Below, piece after piece: positions 20,565 to 29,699 of a DNA stretch of 64,000 nt. Both the position numbers and the translations under genes were made by a program. Numbering within the stretch: the first letter of the stretch is position 1; every line of letters starts with the position of its first letter. Under the pieces are notes generated by a model that had not been told where the DNA came from, did no database searches, and saw only the letters and a program-made list of their open reading frames with translations. This DNA comes from Epilithonimonas hispanica. GTDB lineage: Bacteria; Bacteroidota; Bacteroidia; Flavobacteriales; Weeksellaceae. The stretch spans positions 35,161 to 99,160 of the forward strand of contig NZ_QNUG01000015.1 of NCBI RefSeq assembly GCF_003385395.1, in the 5' to 3' direction.

Positions 20565-22265
20565 TTAAATCAATTTCATTAATAAAACCTCATCAATTTT
20601 CTCCACTTTCACCAAATTATTTTTAGTTAAAGTTTTAGAAGCTTTGTCCCATTTTTTTCCTGAAAGCTGAGAACGTATTTTAACTTCATTCAGTTCCAAT
20701 GCATCTTCTTGAGAATTAAGGATTTCAAGAATTACCTTTTCATCTTCTCCTAATTCAACCGTTGGTGCTTTTTTCTCAGGTCTCATTTGCGGGAAGAATA
20801 GAACCTCCTGGATGCTCGGATTATTCGTTAAGAACATAATCAAACGGTCCATCCCGATTCCAAGACCAGAAGTTGGCGGCATTCCGTATTCTAAAGCTCT
20901 AAGGAAGTCTTCGTCAATAAATTGTCCAGCTTCGTCGTCACCTTTTTCTGACAATAATAATTGATGTTCAAAACGTTGTCTTTGGTCAATCGGGTCATTC
21001 AACTCAGAATAAGCATTCGCGATTTCTTTTCCGCAAACCATCAATTCGAAACGCTCTGTCAAACCTTCCTGACTTCTGTGTTTTTTGGTCAAAGGCGACA
21101 TCTCAACAGGATAATCTGTGATGAAAGTTGGCTGAATGAAGTTTCCTTCACACTTTTCTCCGAAAATCTCATCAATCAATTTTCCTTTACCCATCGTTTC
21201 ATCCACCTCGATTCCGATAGATTTTGCGAAGTCGAATAGCTCCTGCTCAGATTTTCCAGTGATATCAAAACCTGTATATTTCTGAATCGCTTCCGTCATA
21301 GAAACTCTTGGATAAGGTGCTTTCCAGTTGATGGTGTGCTCTCCGAAAATAGACTCAGAAGTTCCGTTAACCGAAGTCGCGCAGAATTCCAACAATTTTT
21401 CTGTGAAATCCATCATCCAGTTGTAATCTTTGTAAGCCACATAGATTTCCATCGCCGTGAATTCAGGATTGTGAGTTCTGTCCATTCCTTCATTTCTGAA
21501 GTTTTTTGAGAATTCATAAACACCGTCAAATCCACCAACAATCAATCTTTTCAAATATAATTCGTTAGCAATTCTAAGATATAAAGGAATATCTAAAGCA
21601 TTATGATGGGTAATGAATGGTCTCGCTGCCGCCCCACCAGGAATCGATTGCAAGATTGGCGTTTCAACTTCGAAATATCCCGCATCATTGAAGAACGTTC
21701 TCATCGCATTGAACAATTTTGTTCTTTTCACGAAGATTTCTTTCACGTGAGGATTCACGACCAAATCTGCATAACGCTGTCTGTAACGTAATTCTGCATC
21801 CGTAAAACCATCAAAAACGTTTCCATCAGCATCAACTTTTGGAAGTGGAAGCGGGCGAAGAGACTTTGTCAGCAAAGTGAAATTTCTCACCATTACTGTC
21901 ATCTCTCCAACCTGAGTTTTGAATAATTCACCTTCGATGCCGATGATATCACCAATGTCAAGAAGATGTTTGTAAACCTCGTTGTATAAAGTTTTGTCTT
22001 CACCAGTACAGATCTCGTCTCGGTTAAAATAAACCTGAATTCTGCCTTCAGAATCCTGCAACTCTGCAAAACTCGCCTTCCCTTGAATTCTTCTGGACAT
22101 CAGTCTTCCAGCAATCACCACCTTCTTCCCTTCTTCGAAATCCTGTTTTATAGATTTGGTGGAATCGGTGATTTTGTATTCAGCGGCTGGGAATGCATCG
22201 ATCCCCAAATCGGTCAATTTCTGTAGTTTCTCGCGACGGATAATTTCCTGTTCTGATAATGACAT
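20565..22265 (-). CDS. lysS: Lysine--tRNA ligase (class II)
   Basis: Charges tRNA-Lys; 566 aa. An N-terminal OB-fold anticodon-binding domain (about 55-150, VVIAGRLMSRRIQGKASFAE) precedes the class II catalytic core. Motif 2 is FRNEGMDRTHNPEFT and motif 3 is GLGIGMDRL. A C-terminal extension of some 70 residues after motif 3 (from about 500; DEKVILEILNSQEDALEL) resembles a small winged-helix-like tail seen in Bacteroidota enzymes. It has its own -7 box. Confidence 0.97.
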   Translation of the reverse strand: MSLSEQEIIRREKLQKLTDLGIDAFPAAEYKITDSTKSIKQDFEEGKKVVIAGRLMSRRIQGKASFAELQDSEGRIQVYFNRDEICTGEDKTLYNEVYKHLLDIGDIIGIEGELFKTQVGEMTVMVRNFTLLTKSLRPLPLPKVDADGNVFDGFTDAELRYRQRYADLVVNPHVKEIFVKRTKLFNAMRTFFNDAGYFEVETPILQSIPGGAAARPFITHHNALDIPLYLRIANELYLKRLIVGGFDGVYEFSKNFRNEGMDRTHNPEFTAMEIYVAYKDYNWMMDFTEKLLEFCATSVNGTSESIFGEHTINWKAPYPRVSMTEAIQKYTGFDITGKSEQELFDFAKSIGIEVDETMGKGKLIDEIFGEKCEGNFIQPTFITDYPVEMSPLTKKHRSQEGLTERFELMVCGKEIANAYSELNDPIDQRQRFEHQLLLSEKGDDEAGQFIDEDFLRALEYGMPPTSGLGIGMDRLIMFLTNNPSIQEVLFFPQMRPEKKAPTVELGEDEKVILEILNSQEDALELNEVKIRSQLSGKKWDKASKTLTKNNLVKVEKIDEVLLMKLI

Positions 22266-22288
22266 TTTAATTCAATTTTTTCGAATTG

Positions 22289-22296
22289 CAAAAATA
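22289..22296 (-). promoter_or_regulatory. -7 box TATTTTTG upstream of lysS
   Basis: TAnnTTTG match on the minus strand, 23 nt upstream of the lysS ATG. Confidence 0.5.
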
Positions 22297-22388
22297 GTGA
22301 TTTTTATAGGTTTATGGAAGTTAAATTTTAATCAACCAAAAATCGGAGTCAAAAGGTGTAAAAGCTCTTTTATTAGATTTAATTTAAA

Positions 22389-22460
22389 CGCAAAGAGCGC
22401 AAGGTTTTTTTTGAAATTATTGAAGATATTTTAAGGTTCGCAAAGGCGCTTTGCTCAGCA
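22389..22460. repeat. Degraded inverted-repeat element, CGCAAAG word
   Basis: Begins CGCAAAGAGCGCAAGG and ends near CGCAAAGGCGCTTTGCTC, between the DUF2314 gene and lysS. The two-word arm has the same design as the long inverted repeats elsewhere in the window, but the right arm is only partly complementary. Confidence 0.4.
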
Positions 22461-22473
22461 AAATTTAGAATAA

Positions 22474-22905
22474 TTAATCAATGGAAAGAATAAATTCTTT
22501 GTCAAATTTTTCTTTTTCTAATTGTGACATTCGATTACGTATAACCCTAATTGTAAAACCTCCCAATAGCTTTCCTTTTTTCGAAAACATCCAATCAGAA
22601 ATTTTATCTTTTTCGATTTTAACTTTATCAGTTAATTTTATGTCTATTACCGAATTGGGTAGATTATCAATAATCCCAAAATAATCATCATCTATCTTTT
22701 CAATATTAACAGCCCAAATATGCTCCAATTTATTATTAATATCATAACGAATCTTTAAAGCAAAGTTTTCATTCTCTGAAAATTTCAACGCTTCATCAAA
22801 ATCTATTAAAGTTTTATTTGCCAATTCAATAGCAGAATTCATTTCTTTATCGTCTTCACTCAAAGAAAAAATTATTGGTTCTTCGCCTCTTTGTATTCTA
22901 TCCAT
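22474..22905 (-). CDS. DUF2314 domain protein
   Basis: A 143-residue cytosolic protein with the DUF2314 pattern: an N-terminal helix with DDKEMNSAIELANKT, then KIRYD, an EHIWAVNIEKIDDDYFGIIDN block and the ISDWMF...LLGGFTIRVIRNR ending. DUF2314 has no established biochemical role. It lies 15 nt downstream of rlmF and may share its transcript. Confidence 0.75.
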   Translation of the reverse strand: MDRIQRGEEPIIFSLSEDDKEMNSAIELANKTLIDFDEALKFSENENFALKIRYDINNKLEHIWAVNIEKIDDDYFGIIDNLPNSVIDIKLTDKVKIEKDKISDWMFSKKGKLLGGFTIRVIRNRMSQLEKEKFDKEFILSID

Positions 22906-22920
22906 TTTGAAAATATTTAT

Positions 22921-23844
22921 TTAAAACCAATCTTTCCTTCTTTCTTTTGGCACAAACGTCCAAGCTAAAATCCTGCTGATTTTCTGACCTTGCGCCATAT
23001 CTATAGTTTTGAATTCCGGCACGTTGAGGTTTTTGAGAAGTGTTGTCAGCTGATGCAGATTGTCTTTTTTGGAAACCAAACTCGTGAACCAAAGAACTTG
23101 TGATGAAAACTGAACACTTTCATTAATCATATTTTTGATGAAAGCCATTTCGCCACCTTCGCACCACAATTCCGACGCGTTGCCACTGAAATTGAGATTA
23201 GTTTTCTCTACCTTCTTTTTTCTGAGATTATTATTCTTTCTCCGATTTCCGAGAATCGCATCTTCTTCCGATTCGTGAAAAGGCGGATTGCACATCGAGA
23301 AAGTGAAACGGTCTTTCGACAAAATGATATTTTTAAAAATCAAATCAGAATCGGGTTGAAATTTAAGTTGGATATTTTCTTTTAAATCGGAATTGCGTTC
23401 TAAAATCTTTTGAGCATTATCCAGAGAATCTTGATTGATATCCGTTCCCAACATTTCCCAGCCATAAGAATAATTGGCAATCAAAGGATAAACGAGATTG
23501 GCTCCTGTTCCAATATCCAAACCTTTGACCGAAGTTCCAATTGGAATTTCGCCATTGTCGCTCGCCAACAAATCTGCCAAATAATGAACATAATCTGCTC
23601 TACCAGGAATCGGTGGACAAAGATTACCTTCCGGAATATCCCAATCTTTGACATTGTAATATTTCAGAAGCAAGGCTTTATTCAATAATCTAACCGCTTT
23701 CGGAATACTGAAATTAATCGTCAAAGTATCGTAATCATTTTTGAAAACGTAATGTTTGAGTTCTGGAACTGAGACAATCAATTCTTCAAAATCATAAGAA
23801 TTGCGATGGAGATTTCTTGGATGAAGACTGGATTTTTCAGACAT
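22921..23844 (-). CDS. rlmF: 23S rRNA (adenine(1618)-N(6))-methyltransferase RlmF
   Basis: SAM-dependent enzyme that methylates A1618 of 23S rRNA; 307 aa. The SAM-binding segment is LDIGTGANLVYPLIA, and the catalytic loop of N6-adenine methyltransferases is CNPPFHESEEDA. It begins HPRNLHRNSYDFEEL, typical of RlmF. Its ATG overlaps the stop of the cytochrome gene (TAATG), so the two are translationally coupled. Confidence 0.95.
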   Translation of the reverse strand: MSEKSSLHPRNLHRNSYDFEELIVSVPELKHYVFKNDYDTLTINFSIPKAVRLLNKALLLKYYNVKDWDIPEGNLCPPIPGRADYVHYLADLLASDNGEIPIGTSVKGLDIGTGANLVYPLIANYSYGWEMLGTDINQDSLDNAQKILERNSDLKENIQLKFQPDSDLIFKNIILSKDRFTFSMCNPPFHESEEDAILGNRRKNNNLRKKKVEKTNLNFSGNASELWCEGGEMAFIKNMINESVQFSSQVLWFTSLVSKKDNLHQLTTLLKNLNVPEFKTIDMAQGQKISRILAWTFVPKERRKDWF

Positions 23845-24227
23845 TATTTTTCTTTCAAAGAGAGAATATATTGCGCCATAAACTTCGCATTTTCTTTACT
23901 GAATCCGTGAGCTGGCATCGGAACATCGCCCCAAACTCCAGAGCTTCCTTTAAGAATTTTATCCGCCAGCATTTCTACATTTTCTGGTGTATTTTCATAT
24001 TTAGCAGCAACCTCTTTATAAGAGGGACCAATCATTTTTTCATCTAATTTATGACAACCGAGACAGTCCGACCCCTCAATTAAAGATTGTCCTTCTGCAA
24101 TTGGATCTGTTACAACTTTTGGAGCTGGTTCTGGTTCAGAAGTCGTTAAATCTTTATTACCAGAATTTTCATTTTTGGAACAAGAAAATATTACAGTTAA
24201 AACAACTGTTAGAAATACTCTTTTCAT
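23844..24227 (-). CDS. Lipoprotein c-type cytochrome
   Basis: A 127-residue protein with a signal peptide and lipobox ending at C16 (VIFSC). After an acidic/proline linker comes a monohaem cytochrome c domain with haem site CLGCH (55-59) and a probable axial Met in VPMPAHGF. It likely carries electrons in the periplasm, attached to a membrane. It is coupled to rlmF by overlap and divergent from dusB; a functional link to rRNA methylation is not evident. Confidence 0.9.
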   Translation of the reverse strand: MKRVFLTVVLTVIFSCSKNENSGNKDLTTSEPEPAPKVVTDPIAEGQSLIEGSDCLGCHKLDEKMIGPSYKEVAAKYENTPENVEMLADKILKGSSGVWGDVPMPAHGFSKENAKFMAQYILSLKEK

Positions 24228-24300
24228 ATTGATTATTATATTACAAATTTATTAAATAAGGAATTAAGACTGATTTTAAATTAGTACGAATAGGAATTAT

Positions 24301-24308
24301 TATCTTTG
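24301..24308 (+). promoter_or_regulatory. -7 box TATCTTTG directly before dusB
   Basis: Exact TAnnTTTG match with only 4 nt between the box and the dusB ATG. It predicts a transcript starting at or within a base or two of the AUG (leaderless). Confidence 0.65.
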
Positions 24309-24312
24309 CAGA

Positions 24313-25302
24313 ATGGTAAAAATTGGCAACATAGAACTTCCTGACTTTCCACTTTTGTTGGCACCAATGGAAGATGTAAGTGATCCACCGTTCAGAAAAT
24401 TGTGTAAAATGCACGGCGCAGACTTGATGTATTCGGAGTTTATTTCTTCGGAAGGACTGATTCGTGATGCGATTAAGAGTAGAAAAAAGCTTGATATTTT
24501 CGATTACGAGAGACCGGTTGGAATCCAAATTTTTGGTGGAGATGAAGAAGCAATGGCAATGTCTGCAAGAATTGTGGAGACTGTGGAGCCAGATTTGGTG
24601 GATATTAATTTCGGTTGTCCTGTAAAAAAAGTCGTTTGCAAAGGAGCTGGAGCTGGTGTTTTGAAAGATATTGACTTGATGGTCAGATTAACAAAAGCTG
24701 TAGTGAGTTCTACACATTTGCCAGTAACTGTAAAAACAAGATTAGGTTGGGATAATGATTCAATCAATATTGATGAAGTTGCTGAAAGGTTGCAGGATGT
24801 TGGAATCAAAGCCTTAACCATCCACGCAAGAACACGTGCTCAAATGTACAAAGGCGAAGCAGATTGGGAACACATCTCAAGAATCAAAAATAATCCAAAT
24901 ATCGAAATTCCGATTTTTGGGAACGGCGATATTGATTCTCCACAAAAAGCTCTGGAATATAAAAACAAATATAGTTGTGATGGCGTGATGATTGGTCGTG
25001 GCGCGATTGGTTATCCTTGGATTTTCAACGAAATCAAACATTTTTTTGAGACTGGAGAAATCTTACCTGAACCAACCATTGCTGAAAGATTGGAAGCAGT
25101 GAAAAACCACGCACTTTGGTCTGTAGAATGGAAAGGCGAACGTCCCGGAATTGTGGAAATGAGACAACATTATAGCAATTATTTCCGTGGAATTCCACAT
25201 TTCAAAGAATTCAAGACTAAGTTTTTGCAGGCTTTAACTCTTGAACAAATTGATGAAATCATCGAAGAGACGAAGCATTTTTATCAAGAAAATATGTTTT
25301 AG
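24313..25302 (+). CDS. dusB: tRNA-dihydrouridine synthase (DusB-like)
   Basis: FMN-dependent reductase that makes dihydrouridine in tRNA; 329 aa. It has a TIM-barrel N-terminal domain starting LLLAPMEDVSD, the catalytic cysteine C102 in INFGCPVKKV, the FMN-phosphate-binding strands GNGDI and GVMIGRGAIG, and a helical C-terminal domain for tRNA. The exact Dus subtype is inferred from similarity to DusB. The start fits the adjacent promoter box. Confidence 0.93.
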   Translation: MVKIGNIELPDFPLLLAPMEDVSDPPFRKLCKMHGADLMYSEFISSEGLIRDAIKSRKKLDIFDYERPVGIQIFGGDEEAMAMSARIVETVEPDLVDINFGCPVKKVVCKGAGAGVLKDIDLMVRLTKAVVSSTHLPVTVKTRLGWDNDSINIDEVAERLQDVGIKALTIHARTRAQMYKGEADWEHISRIKNNPNIEIPIFGNGDIDSPQKALEYKNKYSCDGVMIGRGAIGYPWIFNEIKHFFETGEILPEPTIAERLEAVKNHALWSVEWKGERPGIVEMRQHYSNYFRGIPHFKEFKTKFLQALTLEQIDEIIEETKHFYQENMF

Positions 25303-25323
25303 ATAATCATTCATATAAAAAAC

Positions 25324-25366
25324 AAAAACCCTTTCTGAGTTTAAAACTTTGAAAGGGTTTTTCTTT
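25324..25366 (+). terminator. Terminator of dusB, bidirectional
   Basis: Perfect 12-bp stem AAAAACCCTTTC/GAAAGGGTTTTT (25324-25335 with 25351-25362). The T-run on either strand lets it serve both dusB and the convergent efflux operon. Confidence 0.85.
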
Positions 25367-25464
25367 TCATATTGAAGTCCAAAAATGAATTAGCCAAAAT
25401 TAGTAAAAAGCAAAGCCCCGCTTTGAAAACAAAACAGGACTTCACAGGTAAAAACAAGGTTTCT

Positions 25465-27054
25465 TTATACCGCAGAACCTACGCCGTCTTTCAGGCTTTC
25501 TGCGAGTTTTTTTCTTTCTCTTAAACGTCTTCGGGCGACAACAGATTTACCGCCAAAAACTCTGACCAATTTGTCTAAAGTGAATCTCGGATATCCGAAA
25601 TGGTGCGTCATTACAAAAACTAACACTCCAAAACCGGCAAGAATAATGTAGCCAAAAAGTTTTTTGCTGGCAATAATCATTGCGTTTAGTTGGATGGCTT
25701 TCATGGTGAGATTAGGTTGTGCACTCAGTGTCATTCCATCCATATAAACGGCTAAATCACCTAAGCTTTCGATTTGAAACTGATACTGAGTCCATGAAAA
25801 TAAGGCAGAGAAAAAACCAGTCGTTACGAAAGTTCTCCACAACAGAAATAAACCAATCGCAGGCAACATTTGGCTAATATCAATTTTATCTAAAGCATAA
25901 TACCAAACCGAAATGTAAAGTGCCACCATCCCAAATCCTTTCAAAATCATTGGAAAATACCAGCTTTCGTAATTAAACTCCAGTACCATCGAAAAGTACA
26001 TAATGATACAATACGCCACCATCGCCGAGAAGCCAAAGAAGATAAAGAGTTTCAGTTTTTTTTCTTTTTTAAACCAATACACCGCAAGCGCTCCCGCTGC
26101 AATCATTCCTGGAATCATCATCAGATTGACTTTTGCATTCGTTAATTGGTCGTAACCCAAAACCCCGATTGTGAAAATATTCTGAATAATCGCCGTTGCC
26201 ATAAACATTCCTAAACACAACAAGAGGAAAAGCCCGACCTGTACGTTGTTTCTGGAGAATATTTCAAATGACAAATAAGGTCTCTTGAGAGTAAACTGAC
26301 GAACGACCATCAAAGCAAAACTCACAAAAGCGGCAATACTTGCGTTGAGAATATTTTTAGAATGAAACCAATCCTGCTGTTTTCCAAATGAAAAAACATA
26401 CGCCGAAAACATAAAAGTAGAGATAAACAGAAGAATACTCAGCCAGTCGATATAATGCAGAGGAACTTTTAGGGCAAAATATTTATCGTGCATTACCATC
26501 CAACAAATCATCGCTACAACGAAACACAGAATCGACACGAAAATGAGGAACTGTCGCCAATTGTACTCAATCGAAAAGTCGGTTGCATAATAATTGGCAA
26601 CTTGCGTAATCACTAGAATAAAAGTATAAAAAACGCCATAGAAAACACCTCTACCTCCCATCATTGCCATCAACGGTAGAAATACCTCGATGGTAATAAA
26701 CGTTTTACAGAAACCTAAAATAAGAGACACAAATACAATCACCATCGGCTCTGAACTCGTCGCATTAATATAACTTAAAATCCCCAATATCAAGAGTAAA
26801 ATCACAACTTTATCCCGTACTTTGAAACGCATTTTAGCCCGCAAAACGATAGGCATCGCCGCTCCCATCCCAACCGTTGTGGCATAGTTTGCCCACATAA
26901 AATATTCGCTCATCACTCCGGTATCTCCTACCATATAGCTTAAACTTCCCGTATAAACCCCACTTATTGGCATAGCAATAAGCGTCAAAAGAAAGATCAC
27001 AAAAAGCTGTAACGGCTTCGGAACCCAGTGGCTGAAAAGACCTTGATTGTACAT
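25465..27054 (-). CDS. MFS drug exporter, EmrB/DHA2-like
   Basis: Inner-membrane transporter of 529 aa with about 14 hydrophobic spans, the number expected for the DHA2 (EmrB/QacA) group of proton-driven exporters. The start MYNQGLFSHWVPKPLQLF leads into the first span. The C-terminal tail is basic (VVARRRLRERKK). It is the last gene of the AraC-TolC-EmrA-EmrB series and should work with the adaptor upstream to pump drugs or lipophilic compounds through the TolC-like channel. Confidence 0.88.
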   Translation of the reverse strand: MYNQGLFSHWVPKPLQLFVIFLLTLIAMPISGVYTGSLSYMVGDTGVMSEYFMWANYATTVGMGAAMPIVLRAKMRFKVRDKVVILLLILGILSYINATSSEPMVIVFVSLILGFCKTFITIEVFLPLMAMMGGRGVFYGVFYTFILVITQVANYYATDFSIEYNWRQFLIFVSILCFVVAMICWMVMHDKYFALKVPLHYIDWLSILLFISTFMFSAYVFSFGKQQDWFHSKNILNASIAAFVSFALMVVRQFTLKRPYLSFEIFSRNNVQVGLFLLLCLGMFMATAIIQNIFTIGVLGYDQLTNAKVNLMMIPGMIAAGALAVYWFKKEKKLKLFIFFGFSAMVAYCIIMYFSMVLEFNYESWYFPMILKGFGMVALYISVWYYALDKIDISQMLPAIGLFLLWRTFVTTGFFSALFSWTQYQFQIESLGDLAVYMDGMTLSAQPNLTMKAIQLNAMIIASKKLFGYIILAGFGVLVFVMTHHFGYPRFTLDKLVRVFGGKSVVARRRLRERKKLAESLKDGVGSAV

Positions 27055-27064
27055 AATTTTTCTT

Positions 27065-27172
27065 GACTAATAGATGATAGACTGATAGACAATAGACAAT
27101 TTGAATTTTTGATAGATTAAAATTTTAATAAAGAAAAAAATCTATAATCTATTCGTCTATTATCTTCTAGTC
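27065..27172. repeat. Inverted-repeat element, GATAGACTGATAGA word (degenerate copy)
   Basis: Left arm GACTAATAGATGATAGACTG and right arm ending CTATTATCTTCTAGTC are imperfectly complementary over about 32 bp. The right arm overlaps the last codons and stop of the EmrA-like gene (ETRR*). It is related in sequence to the perfect inverted repeat at 39715-39770. Confidence 0.6.
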
Positions 27173-28278
27173 TCTTTAATAGAAACATTCATATTCATCC
27201 CCGCGCTCAGTTTCGCTACATCTTCTTTTTTGTTGGAATCTGTAAACTCGATTCTTACGGGAATTCTCTGCTGAACTTTGATGAAGTTCCCTGTTGAATT
27301 GTCTGTCGGAACGCTTGAGTATCTTGAACCGGTGGCAGCAGAAACTGCGGTAACGATTCCTTCAAAAGATTTTCCGCCTAAAGCATCCGCTGTCATTGTC
27401 ATCTTCTCTCCTATTTTTACATTCGGCATCTGGCTTTCTAGGAAATTGGCAGTAACCCATTTTTGATTATTTAAAACAATCGTTCCCACCTGTTGTCCCG
27501 GCTGTATCAACTGACCTTCAGAAATCAATCTTCTTCCCATCACACCGTCGTAAGGTGCAGTGATTACGGTGTAAGAAAGATTAATTTTCGCCATATCCAA
27601 AGCCGCTTTTGTTCTCTTGATTTCCGCATCGTTGATTCCTAATTTGCTTTTTACTTCAGTGGTCGAAAGATTAGCAGACTGTTTTTGGTTGACTAATGTT
27701 TCGTACGCTGCTTTTTGGGCATCATATTCGGTTTTCATTTGATCAAATTGTTGTCTGGTAACGGCTTCTGAAGCTAAAAGATTTTTGTATCGGTTTAAGT
27801 TCTGTTCAGCATTCCAAAGTCGGGCTTTTGCTCCGGCAATGTTAGATTCCATCACACTTACATTATTCGAAACAGTATTTACAGATGAACTGGTTGCTGA
27901 CCTTTGAGCCAAAGCATTCTGATATGCTGCTTCTGCCTGACCAAGTTGGGTGAGGATTTCTCTTTCGTCTAAAACGACCAAAGTGTCTCCTTTTTTTACC
28001 TGTTGATGTTCGATGAATTTAATTTCTTTAATATAAGCCGAAACTCTTGTGTTGATAGGGTTAATAAACTCTTCCACCTGAGCTGCTTCAGTGTAAGTCT
28101 TATCTCCAATGTGAAAATATTCTCTCACCAACCACCACAAACCGAAACCAATTACAGCAAAAACAATCACGTTTGAGATGATGGCTCTTATTTTATTCTT
28201 TCTATTTTGTTTTTTCTTAGCTTCTGCACTTGAAACTGCAGGCTTTTTATCTTGAGTATTTTGTTCCTTGTTTTCCAT
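27160..28278 (-). CDS. HlyD/EmrA-family membrane fusion protein
   Basis: Periplasmic adaptor of 372 aa. One transmembrane anchor near residues 30-52 (AIISNVIVFAVIGFGLWWLV) is followed by a biotinyl-lipoyl half motif, a long alpha-helical hairpin (about 100-220, rich in Gln/Ala/Lys) and beta-barrel domains with VITAPYDGVMGRRL. It bridges the MFS pump and the TolC-like channel. The C-terminal ETRR and stop codon lie in the arm of a repeat element, so the native end may have been remodelled. Confidence 0.9.
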   Translation of the reverse strand: MENKEQNTQDKKPAVSSAEAKKKQNRKNKIRAIISNVIVFAVIGFGLWWLVREYFHIGDKTYTEAAQVEEFINPINTRVSAYIKEIKFIEHQQVKKGDTLVVLDEREILTQLGQAEAAYQNALAQRSATSSSVNTVSNNVSVMESNIAGAKARLWNAEQNLNRYKNLLASEAVTRQQFDQMKTEYDAQKAAYETLVNQKQSANLSTTEVKSKLGINDAEIKRTKAALDMAKINLSYTVITAPYDGVMGRRLISEGQLIQPGQQVGTIVLNNQKWVTANFLESQMPNVKIGEKMTMTADALGGKSFEGIVTAVSAATGSRYSSVPTDNSTGNFIKVQQRIPVRIEFTDSNKKEDVAKLSAGMNMNVSIKETRR

Positions 28279-28300
28279 TATCTTGATTTTCAGTTTTAAA

Positions 28301-29611
28301 TTAAAGCGTACCTGTTGATTTCAATAAATTATAATATTGATACAGTACATTGATTTCAGCATTAGCAAAATCCAATTCCGACTGCAGTTTCTGATTTTGC
28401 GCATCCAGCATTTCTGCCTGTACTGCTAATTGATTGAGGTATTTTGCTTCTGTAATTTTGTAGTTTTCATCTGCCAGATTTTTAGCATCGTTTAAAATTT
28501 CCGCTTGCTGAATGGCTTCCTGATATTTCACATACGCAGCATTCACTGTCATATCAATGTTTTGTTGTACCAGAGTTAGTGATTCGCTAGCCTGATTTTT
28601 CTGCAACTCACCCAGTTTCACTCTTTCTTTGGTTTTATACAAATTATCGATATTGTAGCTTAAAGAGATTCCGCCTTGCCAACCGCTAGAATACATATCC
28701 AGAACAGGATTTCTCGTCGTGATCGGTCTTTGTAGAGTATATCCTCCAAAACCGGAAAGCGTCGGCATTTTATCGGTGTTGATGATTTCGATATTTTTTT
28801 CAGCAACCGAAATATTGGTTTTAGCAGACTTCATTTGCGGGTTAGAATCGTGGGCTAGATTAATATAATAGTCCATTCCAATTCCTGCTTCTTTGTTTTC
28901 TAAACTTTCAACCGGAACGATTTCTGTGTCCAAAGGGAGTCCGAGAGCTGTGCTTAGATTATAATTAAGGATTTTCTTATTATTGGTTAACGTAAGAATT
29001 CCCTGATCCAGATTTTTGATGTTTAATTCTCCACGAATAACCTCGTTTCTGGTAATCATCCCTTGTTTGTAAAAATCTTTGATGTTTTCTAATCTTTTCT
29101 GAGCCAGTTTTTTGTTGTTTTGAAAAACCTGTTCCTGATTGATGATTTTATAAATATCAAGATAATTTGAAATCACCAAAAGTTTTACATCCTGCTGATT
29201 TTTTTCTAAATCTAATTTAGAAAGTTGCTCACGAAGTCCCGCCAACTCAATAGATTTGTTAACCAATCCACCTTTAAAAATAAGCTGAGTTGCCTGTACC
29301 GCATAAGAACTCCCGTAATGCGGCATCTGGATCGTGGTAGAATTGGAAAAATCTTTATCAATTGCTATCGCATTTCCCAAGTAAAACTGGCTTGTGGAAG
29401 CGGTAATTGTCGGAAGTTTCTGTAGTTTAGCTATATCAATTTGCTGTTTTGCAATATCAATATTTTGGGCAGAAACTTTAAGTTGCTGTTGATTCTGAAG
29501 CGCCAAATTGGCAACCTCATCAGCGGTCATCTGTTTTATGTTCTGAGAAAAAAACAGCACAGGGAATAACCCCATCAGAACTGATAGTGCTGTTTTGATT
29601 TGCTTAATCAT
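28301..29611 (-). CDS. TolC-family outer membrane efflux channel
   Basis: A 436-residue outer-membrane factor. The signal peptide ends near LFFSQN, then there are two repeats of long coiled-coil helices (AQNIDIAKQQIDIAKLQKL; AKTNISVAEKNIEIINTD) and short barrel strands, as in TolC. It is first in the structural part of the operon, 22 nt before the EmrA-like gene, and is driven by the well-formed promoter at 29633-29662. Confidence 0.9.
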   Translation of the reverse strand: MIKQIKTALSVLMGLFPVLFFSQNIKQMTADEVANLALQNQQQLKVSAQNIDIAKQQIDIAKLQKLPTITASTSQFYLGNAIAIDKDFSNSTTIQMPHYGSSYAVQATQLIFKGGLVNKSIELAGLREQLSKLDLEKNQQDVKLLVISNYLDIYKIINQEQVFQNNKKLAQKRLENIKDFYKQGMITRNEVIRGELNIKNLDQGILTLTNNKKILNYNLSTALGLPLDTEIVPVESLENKEAGIGMDYYINLAHDSNPQMKSAKTNISVAEKNIEIINTDKMPTLSGFGGYTLQRPITTRNPVLDMYSSGWQGGISLSYNIDNLYKTKERVKLGELQKNQASESLTLVQQNIDMTVNAAYVKYQEAIQQAEILNDAKNLADENYKITEAKYLNQLAVQAEMLDAQNQKLQSELDFANAEINVLYQYYNLLKSTGTL

Positions 29612-29632
29612 TTTACCTTGTTTTACAGTTGC

Positions 29633-29662
29633 AAAGTTATGGCAAGCAACAACTCAATCAAA
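29633..29662 (-). promoter_or_regulatory. Consensus promoter of the tolC-emrA-emrB operon
   Basis: On the minus strand: TTG (29660-29662), a 19-nt spacer, then TAACTTTG (29633-29640). This is the best full TTG-N19-TAnnTTTG match found in the window. The -33 TTG lies within an inverted repeat that may be an operator. Confidence 0.75.
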
Positions 29663-29695
29663 TGTTTGATTTTTGGAAAAAGATGTTCAAATGTA
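29658..29695. promoter_or_regulatory. Possible AraC operator: inverted repeat plus repeated TCAAATGT
   Basis: AATCAAA-TG-TTTGATT is a 7-bp inverted repeat overlapping the -33 TTG of the tolC promoter. TCAAATGT occurs at 29659-29666 and again at 29688-29695, close to three helical turns apart, just behind the araC stop. This suits binding by the adjacent AraC-type protein; that is inferred. Confidence 0.5.
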
Positions 29696-29699
29696 AGAT

